64,000 nt of DNA, taken from the NCBI RefSeq assembly GCF_927798115.1, contig NZ_CAKMMG010000001.1, positions 1,054,001-1,118,000 on the forward strand. The letters are read 5' to 3'. The stretch is from Paenibacillus auburnensis (lineage in GTDB: Bacteria > Bacillota > Bacilli > Paenibacillales > Paenibacillaceae). Position numbers and translations under genes: made by a program. Below are positions 33,587-41,856 of this stretch, piece after piece; positions within the stretch are counted from its first letter, which is position 1; each line of letters starts with the position of its first letter. Under the pieces are notes generated by a model. The model was given only the letters and a program-made list of their open reading frames with translations. It was not told where the DNA came from and searched no databases.

Positions 33587-35017
33587 TTATTCGTAGCCAT
33601 TCTCCGGAAGAGCCGGAGCTGTCGGACGCTCTTCGGTAAGCGGCAGAATAACTGTCACCTGCGTACCTTTGCCGAGCTCACTATCCATTTCCAGCTTCCC
33701 GTTATGAAGCTCCACAATCTGCTGGGATATCGCAAGCCCGAGTCCGGTCCCTCCATTCAGCGCATCGACCTGGAAGAACCGGTCACGCACCCTGGAGAGA
33801 TGCGCTTCGCTGATGCCGATTCCGCTGTCCCGCACGATTACAGCCATTTCACTGGCTGACAGGCGCTGGGCGGACAGGACGATGCTGGAATCTTCCGGAG
33901 AAAATTTCACGGCATTATCGACAAGATTGAGGAATACCTGCTTCAACCGGTTCGGATCACCTTTGATATAGATCGTGTCCTCACACTCCAGCACCAGATG
34001 AATCCGCTTCTTCTCCGCTTTGGCCCATATATTCAGGATCGTCTCCTGCAGCACTACCTTAATGTCCATCAGAACGATGGAGAGCTTCATTTCATTCTGC
34101 TGCAGCTTCGAGAAGTCCAGAATCTCTTCAACGAGTCCGATCAGGCGGTCACTTTCCTTGGAGATAATCCCCATACCCAGCTTGGTCTCTTCCGGGTCGT
34201 AGCCGCCCGAAATCAGCGTCTCACTCCAGCCCTTGATACTGGTGAGAGGTGTCCGCAGCTCATGAGAAATCGAGGAGATAAAGTCGTCCTTGATCTGATT
34301 GCTGCGGATAATTTCATCCGCCATATAGTTGAGCGTAGAGGCCAAATCACCGATTTCGTATCTATAATTACCTTTGATGCGGGCGGTGAACCTCCCCTTC
34401 GCCATTTGGGCCGAAACCGCGGTAATATTGTTCAGCGGTTTAACAATCGAATTGGCCAGGCCGAAGCTGAACAGGACTACAATCACCATTACCGCCGCAC
34501 CGATACCGATGGATGCCAGTGTAAGATTCAGCAAATCTTTATCGATCCGCTCCATCGAGGTAAGATATCTGATTACATACTTGTCGCGGCTGCTGACCTG
34601 AATTAACTTGGAGACAGCCATTACACTTTCATTCGTTCCCGCTTGTCTGCCTACCCACCGGCCGATACTGCCGCCTACTGCTTCAGGTACGTCACTGGTA
34701 GTAATGGTACGGTCAGGCTGAAAGCCCGTTGAACTGGTAAGGATATCCCCGCTGGTTGACAGGACTTCCAGCTCTGTATAGTCCATGCTGAAGAAATCAA
34801 GCACCTTTTGCAGCTGATTGGGCGACCGCTCACCCGAAATTTCATACTTCAGGAATTCTTCCGCCGTGCTGATGTGGGTCGTAATCTTACTGTACACGCT
34901 GTCGTAATAATACGTCCGGATTGCCAGCAGGAAGATAACCTCAACGAGGAGAAGCGCCACAAAGACTACCAGTATATAATGCAGTACAATCTGTCTGCGC
35001 ATCCCCTTCTTGATCAT
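33587..35017 (-). CDS. Sensor histidine kinase
   Basis: 476 residues. Two membrane helices (residues about 14-34 and 160-185) flank an extracytoplasmic sensing region of roughly 125 residues; then HAMP, HisKA with phosphorylated His in SHELRTPLTSIKGW, and HATPase (NLVDNAVKFSP, DSGIGISE, GGTGLGLAIS). Start ATG at 35015-35017 overlaps the response regulator stop (ATGA), the classical coupled arrangement. Last gene of a four-gene operon with an ABC-type ATPase and a repeat lipoprotein, both likely part of its signal input. Confidence 0.94.
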   Translation of the reverse strand: MIKKGMRRQIVLHYILVVFVALLLVEVIFLLAIRTYYYDSVYSKITTHISTAEEFLKYEISGERSPNQLQKVLDFFSMDYTELEVLSTSGDILTSSTGFQPDRTITTSDVPEAVGGSIGRWVGRQAGTNESVMAVSKLIQVSSRDKYVIRYLTSMERIDKDLLNLTLASIGIGAAVMVIVVLFSFGLANSIVKPLNNITAVSAQMAKGRFTARIKGNYRYEIGDLASTLNYMADEIIRSNQIKDDFISSISHELRTPLTSIKGWSETLISGGYDPEETKLGMGIISKESDRLIGLVEEILDFSKLQQNEMKLSIVLMDIKVVLQETILNIWAKAEKKRIHLVLECEDTIYIKGDPNRLKQVFLNLVDNAVKFSPEDSSIVLSAQRLSASEMAVIVRDSGIGISEAHLSRVRDRFFQVDALNGGTGLGLAISQQIVELHNGKLEMDSELGKGTQVTVILPLTEERPTAPALPENGYE

Positions 35018-35712
35018 TGTCCTTGACCCTTCCATTTATAGCCGTGCCCCCATACAGTCTGCAGGTATTCAGGCTCCGACGGATTGTTTTCGATTTTTTG
35101 GCGCAGCCGGCGGATGTTCACATCCACAATTTTGGGATCTCCCATGTATTCCTTACCCCAGACATGATCCAGCAAGGAATCGCGGCTGAGCGGCGTGTTT
35201 TCTTTCTCCAGGAAAAATTGCACCAGTGAAAATTCAGTCGGCGTCAACTCAATGGCTTCCCCGCCGCGTTTGAACTGCTTAGAGATCAGATCAAGTGTAA
35301 ACGGACCGGAATGGAAGGACACCTTCGCCGACTGCTCGCGGTGCACATTAACCCGGCGCAGCAGCGACTGAATACGGGCAATCAGCTCCGTCGGACTGAA
35401 CGGTTTGCTGACATGGTCATCTGCTCCTACGGAGAGCGCGTAGACCTTATCCTGTTCCTGTACCTTTGCCGTCAAAAAGATAATCCCAAGCCGCTCGTTG
35501 GTTTCCCGGATACGCCTGCACACCTCAAAGCCGTCGATCCCCGGAACCATGACATCCAGCAGTGCGATATCAATATCGGGTACCGTAGTCAGCTTATGCA
35601 GCGCTTCGTTGCCGTCAGCCGCCTCCAGCACTTCAAACCCGTTGCGTTTAAGATTAATAACAATAAAACTGCGGATAGATTCTTCATCCTCCAGAATAAG
35701 TACTTTACTCAT
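35014..35712 (-). CDS. OmpR family response regulator
   Basis: 232 residues. Receiver domain with Asp9-Glu10 acidic pair region (LILEDEE), phospho-acceptor Asp53 (LLDVMVPG), Thr81 and Lys103 (SKPFSP), followed by a winged helix DNA-binding domain ending VWGHGYKWKG. Start ATG; overlaps the lipoprotein gene by 8 nt upstream and the kinase by 4 nt downstream, so three consecutive genes are translationally linked. Confidence 0.95.
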   Translation of the reverse strand: MSKVLILEDEESIRSFIVINLKRNGFEVLEAADGNEALHKLTTVPDIDIALLDVMVPGIDGFEVCRRIRETNERLGIIFLTAKVQEQDKVYALSVGADDHVSKPFSPTELIARIQSLLRRVNVHREQSAKVSFHSGPFTLDLISKQFKRGGEAIELTPTEFSLVQFFLEKENTPLSRDSLLDHVWGKEYMGDPKIVDVNIRRLRQKIENNPSEPEYLQTVWGHGYKWKGQGQ

Positions 35713-36994
35713 CGATTCCCTTCCTTTCGATTGGAGCGGTTATTTTATCGCTGTCGCTCCCGCCCGTGCTCTGCACCAGTTCTCCCCGGTAGCCGATTAC
35801 CTTATCCATATCGCGCCCCAGAACTTTCCATCCGCTATTTTTGACGCGGTCCCATTCTATCTGCGTGAAGAAAGATACCTCTACAACCGTCTCCCCTGTA
35901 TCAGACAGAATAAACTTCAGGGACTTATCCTGGACAGACTTCGTATCGACCGTAATCCTCCCGTGCCACTCCGGCAAGAAATCAATCACGAAACGGTCCG
36001 ACGGATCACGGTATTTCTGCGCCGTAAAGGTCAGCCCGTCCTTGCCGTCCCATTTGTAATAGGAAGTGAAATAAGGGATGGTCTCCGGATCAAAATATTC
36101 CCAGCCTTTCGGCGGCTCAAGCAATCCAATTTCAATAATGCCGTCCCCGTCCATGTCTTCACTGATGATTTTTCTGTCCTTAAAGGTACGGGCATCCCCT
36201 GGTATCACCACGCGCAGCTTGTTATTCTCCATAACAACCATTGTCGTATAAGCCGAGCGGGAATCCACTGCCGCATCCAGTACTATACCTTCTTTATTCT
36301 CTGCTACTTTTCCTGAGACAATATTGTAATAATTATAGAAATAAGGGTCCAGGTTATCGAGCTGATCAAGCACCTTGAAGCCGTCATTAAACTGATAGGT
36401 GGTGATTTTGTCCACTTCATTGCGTTTGAAGTACACAACCGTAATATCGGAAATCCCGTCCTCGTTCAGGTCATCAATCAGGTATTTGGTATAGGGTTGT
36501 GCAAGCCGTTCCTCCAGCTCACCGCCGGAATAGGAATACACCACTACCCCCTTCTCATCACCGCGTGAATAACCGGTAATAATGTCCAGCTTCCCGTCAC
36601 CGGTTACATCCTTCAGATCCACCGATTCCAGCTGCGTGCCGTCACCGTCAAAGACGAGCTTCTTTACCCAGCCATCCTCCACTTTCTCAAGAATCATGCC
36701 GTGGATTAGAACAGACTCATTCTCGGTTAAGTAAAAAACCAGCGTCTCCATCTTTCCGTCCTTATCGAGATCCTCCGTAAAAATGGAACTGTCCTCATCT
36801 CCCGCCGGACGGATCAGCGATGCGCTGGCCGGCATCTGTGATTTAATGGCCATCATCAGCGAAGCTTTGTCGGCAGAGAGCTCCGGCGACTTCATCTTCG
36901 AAACAGGATCGCTGATGAAGGTACAGCCCGACAGTAGGGACATGGAAAGAGCTACCGCCGCCAGACGCCTAAGAACACGTATATTCAACTTCAT
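35705..36994 (-). CDS. Lipoprotein with FG-GAP/VCBS-type calcium-binding repeats
   Basis: 429 residues. Lipobox SLLSGC (Cys near 24) and then repeated calcium-loop motifs spaced along the chain: DLDKDGKMET, DVTGDGKLDI, DLNEDGISDI, DMDGDGIIEI. This is the integrin-alpha-like beta-propeller repeat, expected on the outer membrane face. Enzymatic function is not indicated. ATG start at 36994 with AAGGAA upstream. Tight coupling to the downstream response regulator and kinase suggests that it monitors something at the cell surface for them; this is inference. Confidence 0.83.
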   Translation of the reverse strand: MKLNIRVLRRLAAVALSMSLLSGCTFISDPVSKMKSPELSADKASLMMAIKSQMPASASLIRPAGDEDSSIFTEDLDKDGKMETLVFYLTENESVLIHGMILEKVEDGWVKKLVFDGDGTQLESVDLKDVTGDGKLDIITGYSRGDEKGVVVYSYSGGELEERLAQPYTKYLIDDLNEDGISDITVVYFKRNEVDKITTYQFNDGFKVLDQLDNLDPYFYNYYNIVSGKVAENKEGIVLDAAVDSRSAYTTMVVMENNKLRVVIPGDARTFKDRKIISEDMDGDGIIEIGLLEPPKGWEYFDPETIPYFTSYYKWDGKDGLTFTAQKYRDPSDRFVIDFLPEWHGRITVDTKSVQDKSLKFILSDTGETVVEVSFFTQIEWDRVKNSGWKVLGRDMDKVIGYRGELVQSTGGSDSDKITAPIERKGIDE

Positions 36995-37025
36995 CACTCT
37001 TTCCTTGTTTCGTGGCTCAAATAAG

Positions 37026-37751
37026 CTACAGATGGATACGTTCCTGCGAAGTCAGACGGCGTCCTTTGACATCATGTTTAATTTTGCCGTCTTCCAGCAC
37101 CCATAAACGTGTGGCATACCGTTCCGCCAGCTCCAGCGGCAGTACGGTCACTACCGTAAGCCCCGTTTCTTTGCATAGCTTGCGCAAGGTCTCCAGAACA
37201 CTCTCCGCTGTCTTCGGGTCAAGACCGGTCACCGGTTCATCAGCCAGAATCACCTTCGCTCCATGCACTAGCGCACGGGCAATCGCCACCCGCTGGCGCT
37301 CACCGCCGCTGAGCTGGCTGGTCTTCATTTTAGCTTTATCAAGCAGCCCGAGCAAATCGAGCTCGTCCATCGCACCCATATAATCATCCGAGCGAACCAT
37401 CCCCGTGACCATCCGCCACAGCGGAGTCTGTGAGGATTGGCCGATCAAAACATTCTTCAGTGCAGTACGGTTCGGATTCAGTTCCGCATTCTGCTCCAGA
37501 TACGCCCACTCGCGGCGGATCTTCCGCCTGCCGGTGAACATATTTCCCCGAACGTTAACCCCGTCTACTCTAAAGTTCCCCTTGTCCCATTTCTCGCGCA
37601 GCGCCAGGCAGCGCAGCAGCGTCGACTTGCCGCTTCCGCTGGCCCCCAGCAGCACAACCAGTTCACCCGGTTCTAATTGAAAGCTAATATCCCGCAGAAC
37701 AGGAAGTTTATCCTCCCCGACTGCTTTGGCTAAATGTTCAACTGTGATCAT
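37026..37751 (-). CDS. ABC-type ATPase (PhnC-like), switch histidine missing
   Basis: 241 residues. Walker A GASGSGKST (residues about 36-44), Q-loop YLEQN, signature LSGGERQRVAIARAL, Walker B VILADEP and D-loop GLDP are intact. The H-loop position, which reads NLHQVD in phosphonate transport ATPases, reads TVLPLELA here, so the conserved switch His is absent and hydrolysis may be slow or regulated. No permease or phosphonate binding protein follows; the next gene is the repeat lipoprotein, 31 nt away. Start ATG behind GGGAGAGG. Confidence 0.85.
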   Translation of the reverse strand: MITVEHLAKAVGEDKLPVLRDISFQLEPGELVVLLGASGSGKSTLLRCLALREKWDKGNFRVDGVNVRGNMFTGRRKIRREWAYLEQNAELNPNRTALKNVLIGQSSQTPLWRMVTGMVRSDDYMGAMDELDLLGLLDKAKMKTSQLSGGERQRVAIARALVHGAKVILADEPVTGLDPKTAESVLETLRKLCKETGLTVVTVLPLELAERYATRLWVLEDGKIKHDVKGRRLTSQERIHL

Positions 37752-37841
37752 AGTTCAGCCTCTCCCTGTCTTCATCTCTAATCTATAGTGTACTCTGAAA
37801 GCGGGATCAATTTCCATGCGGACATCCGTTCTTATCTTACC

Positions 37842-38990
37842 TCAATTCAGCTGCCGTGGCGAGAATAATAACCCCGCTAAGCCGAACAATATATAGAAAC
37901 CGCCAAGCAGCGCGAACACGCCGCCGCCCCAGCCGAACTCAAGCAGCAGGCCGCCAAGACCCGGGCCGATAATACTGCCTACACTATAATGAAACGAAGA
38001 AACCACATTGGCAGCGGGCAGCAGATGACGCGGCAGAATATCTGCTGCATAGCTAAGTCCCAGCGAGAAAAAGGAACCTACAAGCCCGCCGGCCACCATC
38101 AGCAACAGCAAGGTCAGCAGAAAATGATCTCCTGCAAGCGGCAGCAGCGTGAAGGCCAGCCCGCCGGCCACACCGGCAAAAATCAGTATTTTCTTCCGTC
38201 CGTACCGGTCACTCCACAGTCCCAGCGGCAGCTGAAGTACCAGGCCGCCAATGCCTGCGAACGGCAGCAGCGCAGCGATTTGATCCGCGCTGAAGCCTGT
38301 ACGCAGTCCGTACACCGGGAAATTACTGTTCAGGCTCGCCTCCATATAGCCGTATAGCAGTGCCGGAATCAGTGCATACCAGGCTAACTGGTAGCTCCGT
38401 CCAAACCGTCTGGCCTGGCCCTCCCCATGTTCCACTTTATCCGGATGAGAGTCAGGCAGCTTGAGCAGAACCAGCAGCAGAACGAGCACAAACAAACCGG
38501 CAAGGATCAGAAAAGGCGCTGCCTGGCCAAACCGCAGCAGGCTTATGCCAAGCGGCCCAAGACTGAAGCCCAGGCCGTAGGACATCCCGTAAAGCGAGAG
38601 ATTACGGCCCCTGTGCTCGGCGGGTGTCATAAGCAATACCCAGAGCTGAGCGGCATAATTAATGGCGGAGTCGCCGATGCCGACGAGCAACCGCAAAATA
38701 AACCAGGCCTTGATCCCGGGCAGCAGCGGGAACAGCAGCAATGTCACCAGCACAAGGCTAATCCCGGAAGCAATTAGCTTCTTAAAGCCGATTGCGCCCA
38801 GTACCCGTTCAGCCACAAGGGTCATAGCGAATGATCCGACATAAAGGGCAGCGGCGTTAAGCCCGTTAAGAGAGGAAGAAACTCCTTTTTGCTCCAGGAG
38901 AATGGAGAGCACCGGCAGCAGCAGCCCTTGGCTGAGCCCGGCGGCGATAATAACCGTAATAAGGATGATGTAATTCAGCCTGCTATTCAA
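37842..38990 (-). CDS. MFS transporter
   Basis: 382 residues, about 12 membrane helices, with the MFS motif A after helix 2 region weak and a clear second-half copy WSDRYGRKKILIFAG (residues about 255-270). Likely a drug/metabolite exporter or sugar-type exporter; substrate unknown. TTG start at 38988-38990 with AGGAGG eleven nt upstream, which belongs to a copy of the leader repeat. That copy also encodes MLTKLLGGFTSFE, whose stop codon overlaps the TTG start. Confidence 0.9.
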   Translation of the reverse strand: MNSRLNYIILITVIIAAGLSQGLLLPVLSILLEQKGVSSSLNGLNAAALYVGSFAMTLVAERVLGAIGFKKLIASGISLVLVTLLLFPLLPGIKAWFILRLLVGIGDSAINYAAQLWVLLMTPAEHRGRNLSLYGMSYGLGFSLGPLGISLLRFGQAAPFLILAGLFVLVLLLVLLKLPDSHPDKVEHGEGQARRFGRSYQLAWYALIPALLYGYMEASLNSNFPVYGLRTGFSADQIAALLPFAGIGGLVLQLPLGLWSDRYGRKKILIFAGVAGGLAFTLLPLAGDHFLLTLLLLMVAGGLVGSFFSLGLSYAADILPRHLLPAANVVSSFHYSVGSIIGPGLGGLLLEFGWGGGVFALLGGFYILFGLAGLLFSPRQLN

Positions 38991-38998
38991 ATGATGTG

Positions 38999-39075
38999 AA
39001 GCCTCCTAAAAGTTTTGTGAGCATATGCTTCCTTAGATTAGTTCTTCATATAAAACTTGCTTCGGTAGGCAAACA
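38999..39075 (-). repeat. Leader repeat, locus B (single copy) ahead of the MFS gene
   Basis: Read on the minus strand: AAGCAAGTTTTATATGAAGA, a variable stretch, GCATATGCTCACAAAACT and TTTAGGAGG. The layout equals the last unit at 23921-24176. The short ORF MLTKLLGGFTSFE spans the ribosome binding site and ends at TTGAATAG, overlapping the MFS start. Confidence 0.75.
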
Positions 39076-39155
39076 CCGAACATTATAGTGGACAACCTTC
39101 TTCAAAACAAGAGATAATATATAGAAGTGACCGATTTCCTGGGGGTGCATGCTGC

Positions 39156-40079
39156 ATGGGTTATGAACTGAAAATTGATGTTTCACCTGTATACGAACTG
39201 CTCGACAGTTTCATGCTATATGTAACTAGAAAATGGATTTCCAATCTGGATATGGGTCCCGACTGGATTCGTGATATTGACGGCCGCATTCTTCCGCAGC
39301 AGGTGACTGCGCTCAGACAGGCAGCCGAATGGCCTTTTACCGACTATGATGTGCTCTATGTCTGGGCTTACCACCGCCAGCCGGCATCGAAGGTGACGCA
39401 GTTCCTGGAGGAGCTGGAAGCTTCTTCGCTCGAGGAATGCTTTGAACGCACAGCGCCGCTTTTCCCCAACTTTACAATGGAAGAATGCGCGCGGATCAAA
39501 AAGGACTATCCCCCGCTCCTGCAGCTATGGTATGAGCAATACTTCCGCCATGTGGAGCCAAAGCTCCTGCCCATACTCATCGAAGACGCTTCAGAGAAAA
39601 AAATGCTCGAGAGCAAAATGGGCGCTGCTGCGCTGATTGAATATGCATCCGGCGGCGTGGTGATCGAGGATATCCCTGATCTGCGGACAGTGGTGCTCCT
39701 GCCTACCATACATAACCGGCCGATCAACATGTATTGCTTCTACAATACCCTGATGATTATACAGTATCCTGTAGATGTCCCCTCGGACAATGAGGACGAA
39801 CCGCCTACCGTGCTGCTGCGCCTGACCAAGGCGCTGTCCGATCCGACCAGGCTCCGGCTGCTCCGTTATGCGGCCCACGAGCCCAAAACATTGTGGGAGC
39901 TGCAGTCGGACCTGAACCAGACCAGTGATATGCTGATGCATCATTTACTTATGCTGCGTGTCGCGGGCCTGCTGCGGGTCCATCTAGGCAGTGAAGGTGA
40001 AGGCAACGAGCGCTATAGTGTCCGTCCGGACGGCGCCTCAGATCTGCAAATGTTCTTAGAGTCGTATATTCGTTTATAA
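39156..40079 (+). CDS. ArsR-type winged-helix transcriptional regulator with long N-terminal domain
   Basis: 307 residues. The C-terminal 90 residues are an ArsR/GntR-like winged helix (TKALSDPTRLRLLRYAAHEP, then LWELQSDLNQTSDMLMHHLLMLRVAGLL). The first about 210 residues are a mostly helical domain without metal-binding Cys, as in DUF5937-type regulators. Start ATG behind GGGGGTG. Divergent from the MFS gene with about 165 bp between, so it probably controls it. The HAD gene starts 50 nt downstream on the same strand. Confidence 0.82.
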   Translation: MGYELKIDVSPVYELLDSFMLYVTRKWISNLDMGPDWIRDIDGRILPQQVTALRQAAEWPFTDYDVLYVWAYHRQPASKVTQFLEELEASSLEECFERTAPLFPNFTMEECARIKKDYPPLLQLWYEQYFRHVEPKLLPILIEDASEKKMLESKMGAAALIEYASGGVVIEDIPDLRTVVLLPTIHNRPINMYCFYNTLMIIQYPVDVPSDNEDEPPTVLLRLTKALSDPTRLRLLRYAAHEPKTLWELQSDLNQTSDMLMHHLLMLRVAGLLRVHLGSEGEGNERYSVRPDGASDLQMFLESYIRL

Positions 40080-40129
40080 TAGTTATACACAGACAGAGAA
40101 AGCTGACAAAATTTATAGGAGTGAGCGTT

Positions 40130-40882
40130 ATGAAATATTTGACCCAACAAGTTATCTTCGATCTGGACGACACCCTGGTACATTGTAATAAATATTTTGA
40201 CCTCATTCTGGGGCAGTATTTCGAACTGATGTCCGACTGGTTCAGCGAGTTTGGACCGGCAACCAGCGAATTCCGCAGCAAGCAGGTGGAAATCGACGTG
40301 GAGACGGTAAGTACCAGCGGTCTTGCCAGCGACAACTTCCCGAAATCCCTGATTGCCACTTACCGCTTTTTCTGCGCCAAATATAACCGTGCGGCCGATC
40401 CCTATCAGGAAAAGCAGCTGATGAAGCTCGGTCTCAGCGTCTACGACCAGGAAGTCGAAGCTTACCCGGGCATGGTGGAGACACTCGATGCGCTGAAGCA
40501 TGACGGTCATGACCTGTACCTCTATACAGGCGGGGACGATACGATCCAGCAGCGTAAAATTGAGCAAATGAAGCTCGACGTTTATTTTGGTGACCGGATT
40601 TTTATCCGCCAGCATAAAAATATCGAATCGCTTGAGAATATTCTGACTTCTTATCCTTTTGAACGGAAACGCACCTGGATGATCGGCAATTCACTGCGCA
40701 CAGATGTACTTCCTGCCCTGACTGCGGGTATCAACAGTATCTATCTGAAACAGCAAAATGAATGGCTCTATAACCTGATCGAGCTCCAGCGGGAAATGCA
40801 GCAGTCGGTCCTGACCATCTCCTCTATTCATGAGGTCCCTCCGGTCATCCGCTCGGCATCGCAGCGCAAAAATCACGGCTGA
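40130..40882 (+). CDS. HAD superfamily hydrolase
   Basis: 250 residues. Haloacid dehalogenase fold with motif I FDLDDTLVHC (nucleophile Asp), motif II in LYTGGDD, motif III Lys about 165 (ERKRTWMIGNSLRTD with the acidic motif IV end). Cap type looks like C1. Substrate, probably a sugar phosphate or nucleotide, is unknown. Start ATG at 40130 preferred over GTG 40121 since TAGGAGTGA lies seven to eight nt upstream of the ATG. Follows the ArsR-type regulator, possibly co-transcribed. Confidence 0.88.
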   Translation: MKYLTQQVIFDLDDTLVHCNKYFDLILGQYFELMSDWFSEFGPATSEFRSKQVEIDVETVSTSGLASDNFPKSLIATYRFFCAKYNRAADPYQEKQLMKLGLSVYDQEVEAYPGMVETLDALKHDGHDLYLYTGGDDTIQQRKIEQMKLDVYFGDRIFIRQHKNIESLENILTSYPFERKRTWMIGNSLRTDVLPALTAGINSIYLKQQNEWLYNLIELQREMQQSVLTISSIHEVPPVIRSASQRKNHG

Positions 40883-40980
40883 TAATGAACCAGGCCTTCT
40901 GTTAGAAATGCCATAGGCAGCCTGCACCAGGTGTGTTTATACTGTTTGAGTAGATTTTTCATCTCATGCAGGAGGTACAA

Positions 40981-41748
40981 ATGAACAATAACGTGAATCC
41001 TAAACACACACGGAATAAGATGACCTCCCCTACCCCCGCAACGGACAACAAACGTCTTTTGCCGATGCTGCTGGGCGTCGTGGTGGTCATTCTGGTCATT
41101 ACGCTGGTCTATGTCACTACAGGCGGTAAAGCCAGCGACAGCGATGTTTTTGAGGGGCTGCCCAACTACACGGATGTCAAAGGCACTATTGTGGTTGACG
41201 GGCTGAAGGTTGAGAAGCAGCCGCATCTCGGCAGCGGGAACGCCAAGGTCAAGGTCATTGAATTCGCCGATTTCAAATGCCCGGCCTGCAAGAAGTGGAC
41301 AGCAACTTATCTGGATACCTTCATTAAGGATTATGTAGACACCGGAAAAGCGGACTTCTACTTCATGAATTTCGCATTCATTGACCGGGACTCCTATCTG
41401 GCAGCAAGTGCCGGGGAAGCTATTTATAATCAAAGCAATGAAAAGTTCTGGGAATACGTGCATAAGCTATATGCCAATCAAGGCGACGAAAGCAAAATCT
41501 GGGCGACGCAAAAGTTCATTCTTAATTTCGTCAAAGAGAACATCGAGGGCATTGATTACGCCCGGTTTGAGCAGGACTTGAAGAACCACACCTATATGTA
41601 CGATGTTAAGGAAGACTTCAAAATTGCCGGAGCCTACGGCGTAAACGGCACACCTAAATTCATGGTGAACGGTATTCTGCTGAAGGATTCCTCTTACGAG
41701 GGGCTGACCGCAGCGGTTGAAAGCGGATTGGCAGAAACCGCCAAGTAA
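40981..41748 (+). CDS. Membrane-anchored DsbA/BdbD-like thiol-disulfide oxidoreductase
   Basis: 255 residues. One N-terminal membrane segment (MLLGVVVVILVITLVYVTT, residues about 29-47) holds a DsbA-like thioredoxin domain outside the cell. Active site Cys100-Pro-Ala-Cys103 and cis-Pro in NGTPKFMVN. Introduces disulfide bonds into exported proteins; BdbD of Bacillus works with the quinone reductase BdbC, which is not in the window. Start ATG with AGGAGG five nt upstream. Confidence 0.92.
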   Translation: MNNNVNPKHTRNKMTSPTPATDNKRLLPMLLGVVVVILVITLVYVTTGGKASDSDVFEGLPNYTDVKGTIVVDGLKVEKQPHLGSGNAKVKVIEFADFKCPACKKWTATYLDTFIKDYVDTGKADFYFMNFAFIDRDSYLAASAGEAIYNQSNEKFWEYVHKLYANQGDESKIWATQKFILNFVKENIEGIDYARFEQDLKNHTYMYDVKEDFKIAGAYGVNGTPKFMVNGILLKDSSYEGLTAAVESGLAETAK

Positions 41749-41780
41749 TCCCGCATCATTTAAGCACTCCGCAAAAAGAT

Positions 41781-41830
41781 AAGGATGCGGCACGGCAGGA
41801 ATCCCTGGCCCGGGCCGCATCCTTTTTTTT
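41781..41830 (+). terminator. Terminator after the thiol oxidoreductase gene
   Basis: AAGGATGCGGC and GCCGCATCCTT arms around a partly paired loop, followed by eight T. It also lies between this gene and the convergent topB. Confidence 0.9.
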
Positions 41831-41856
41831 GTATTCTTCAAGGAAAATTTATTAGA

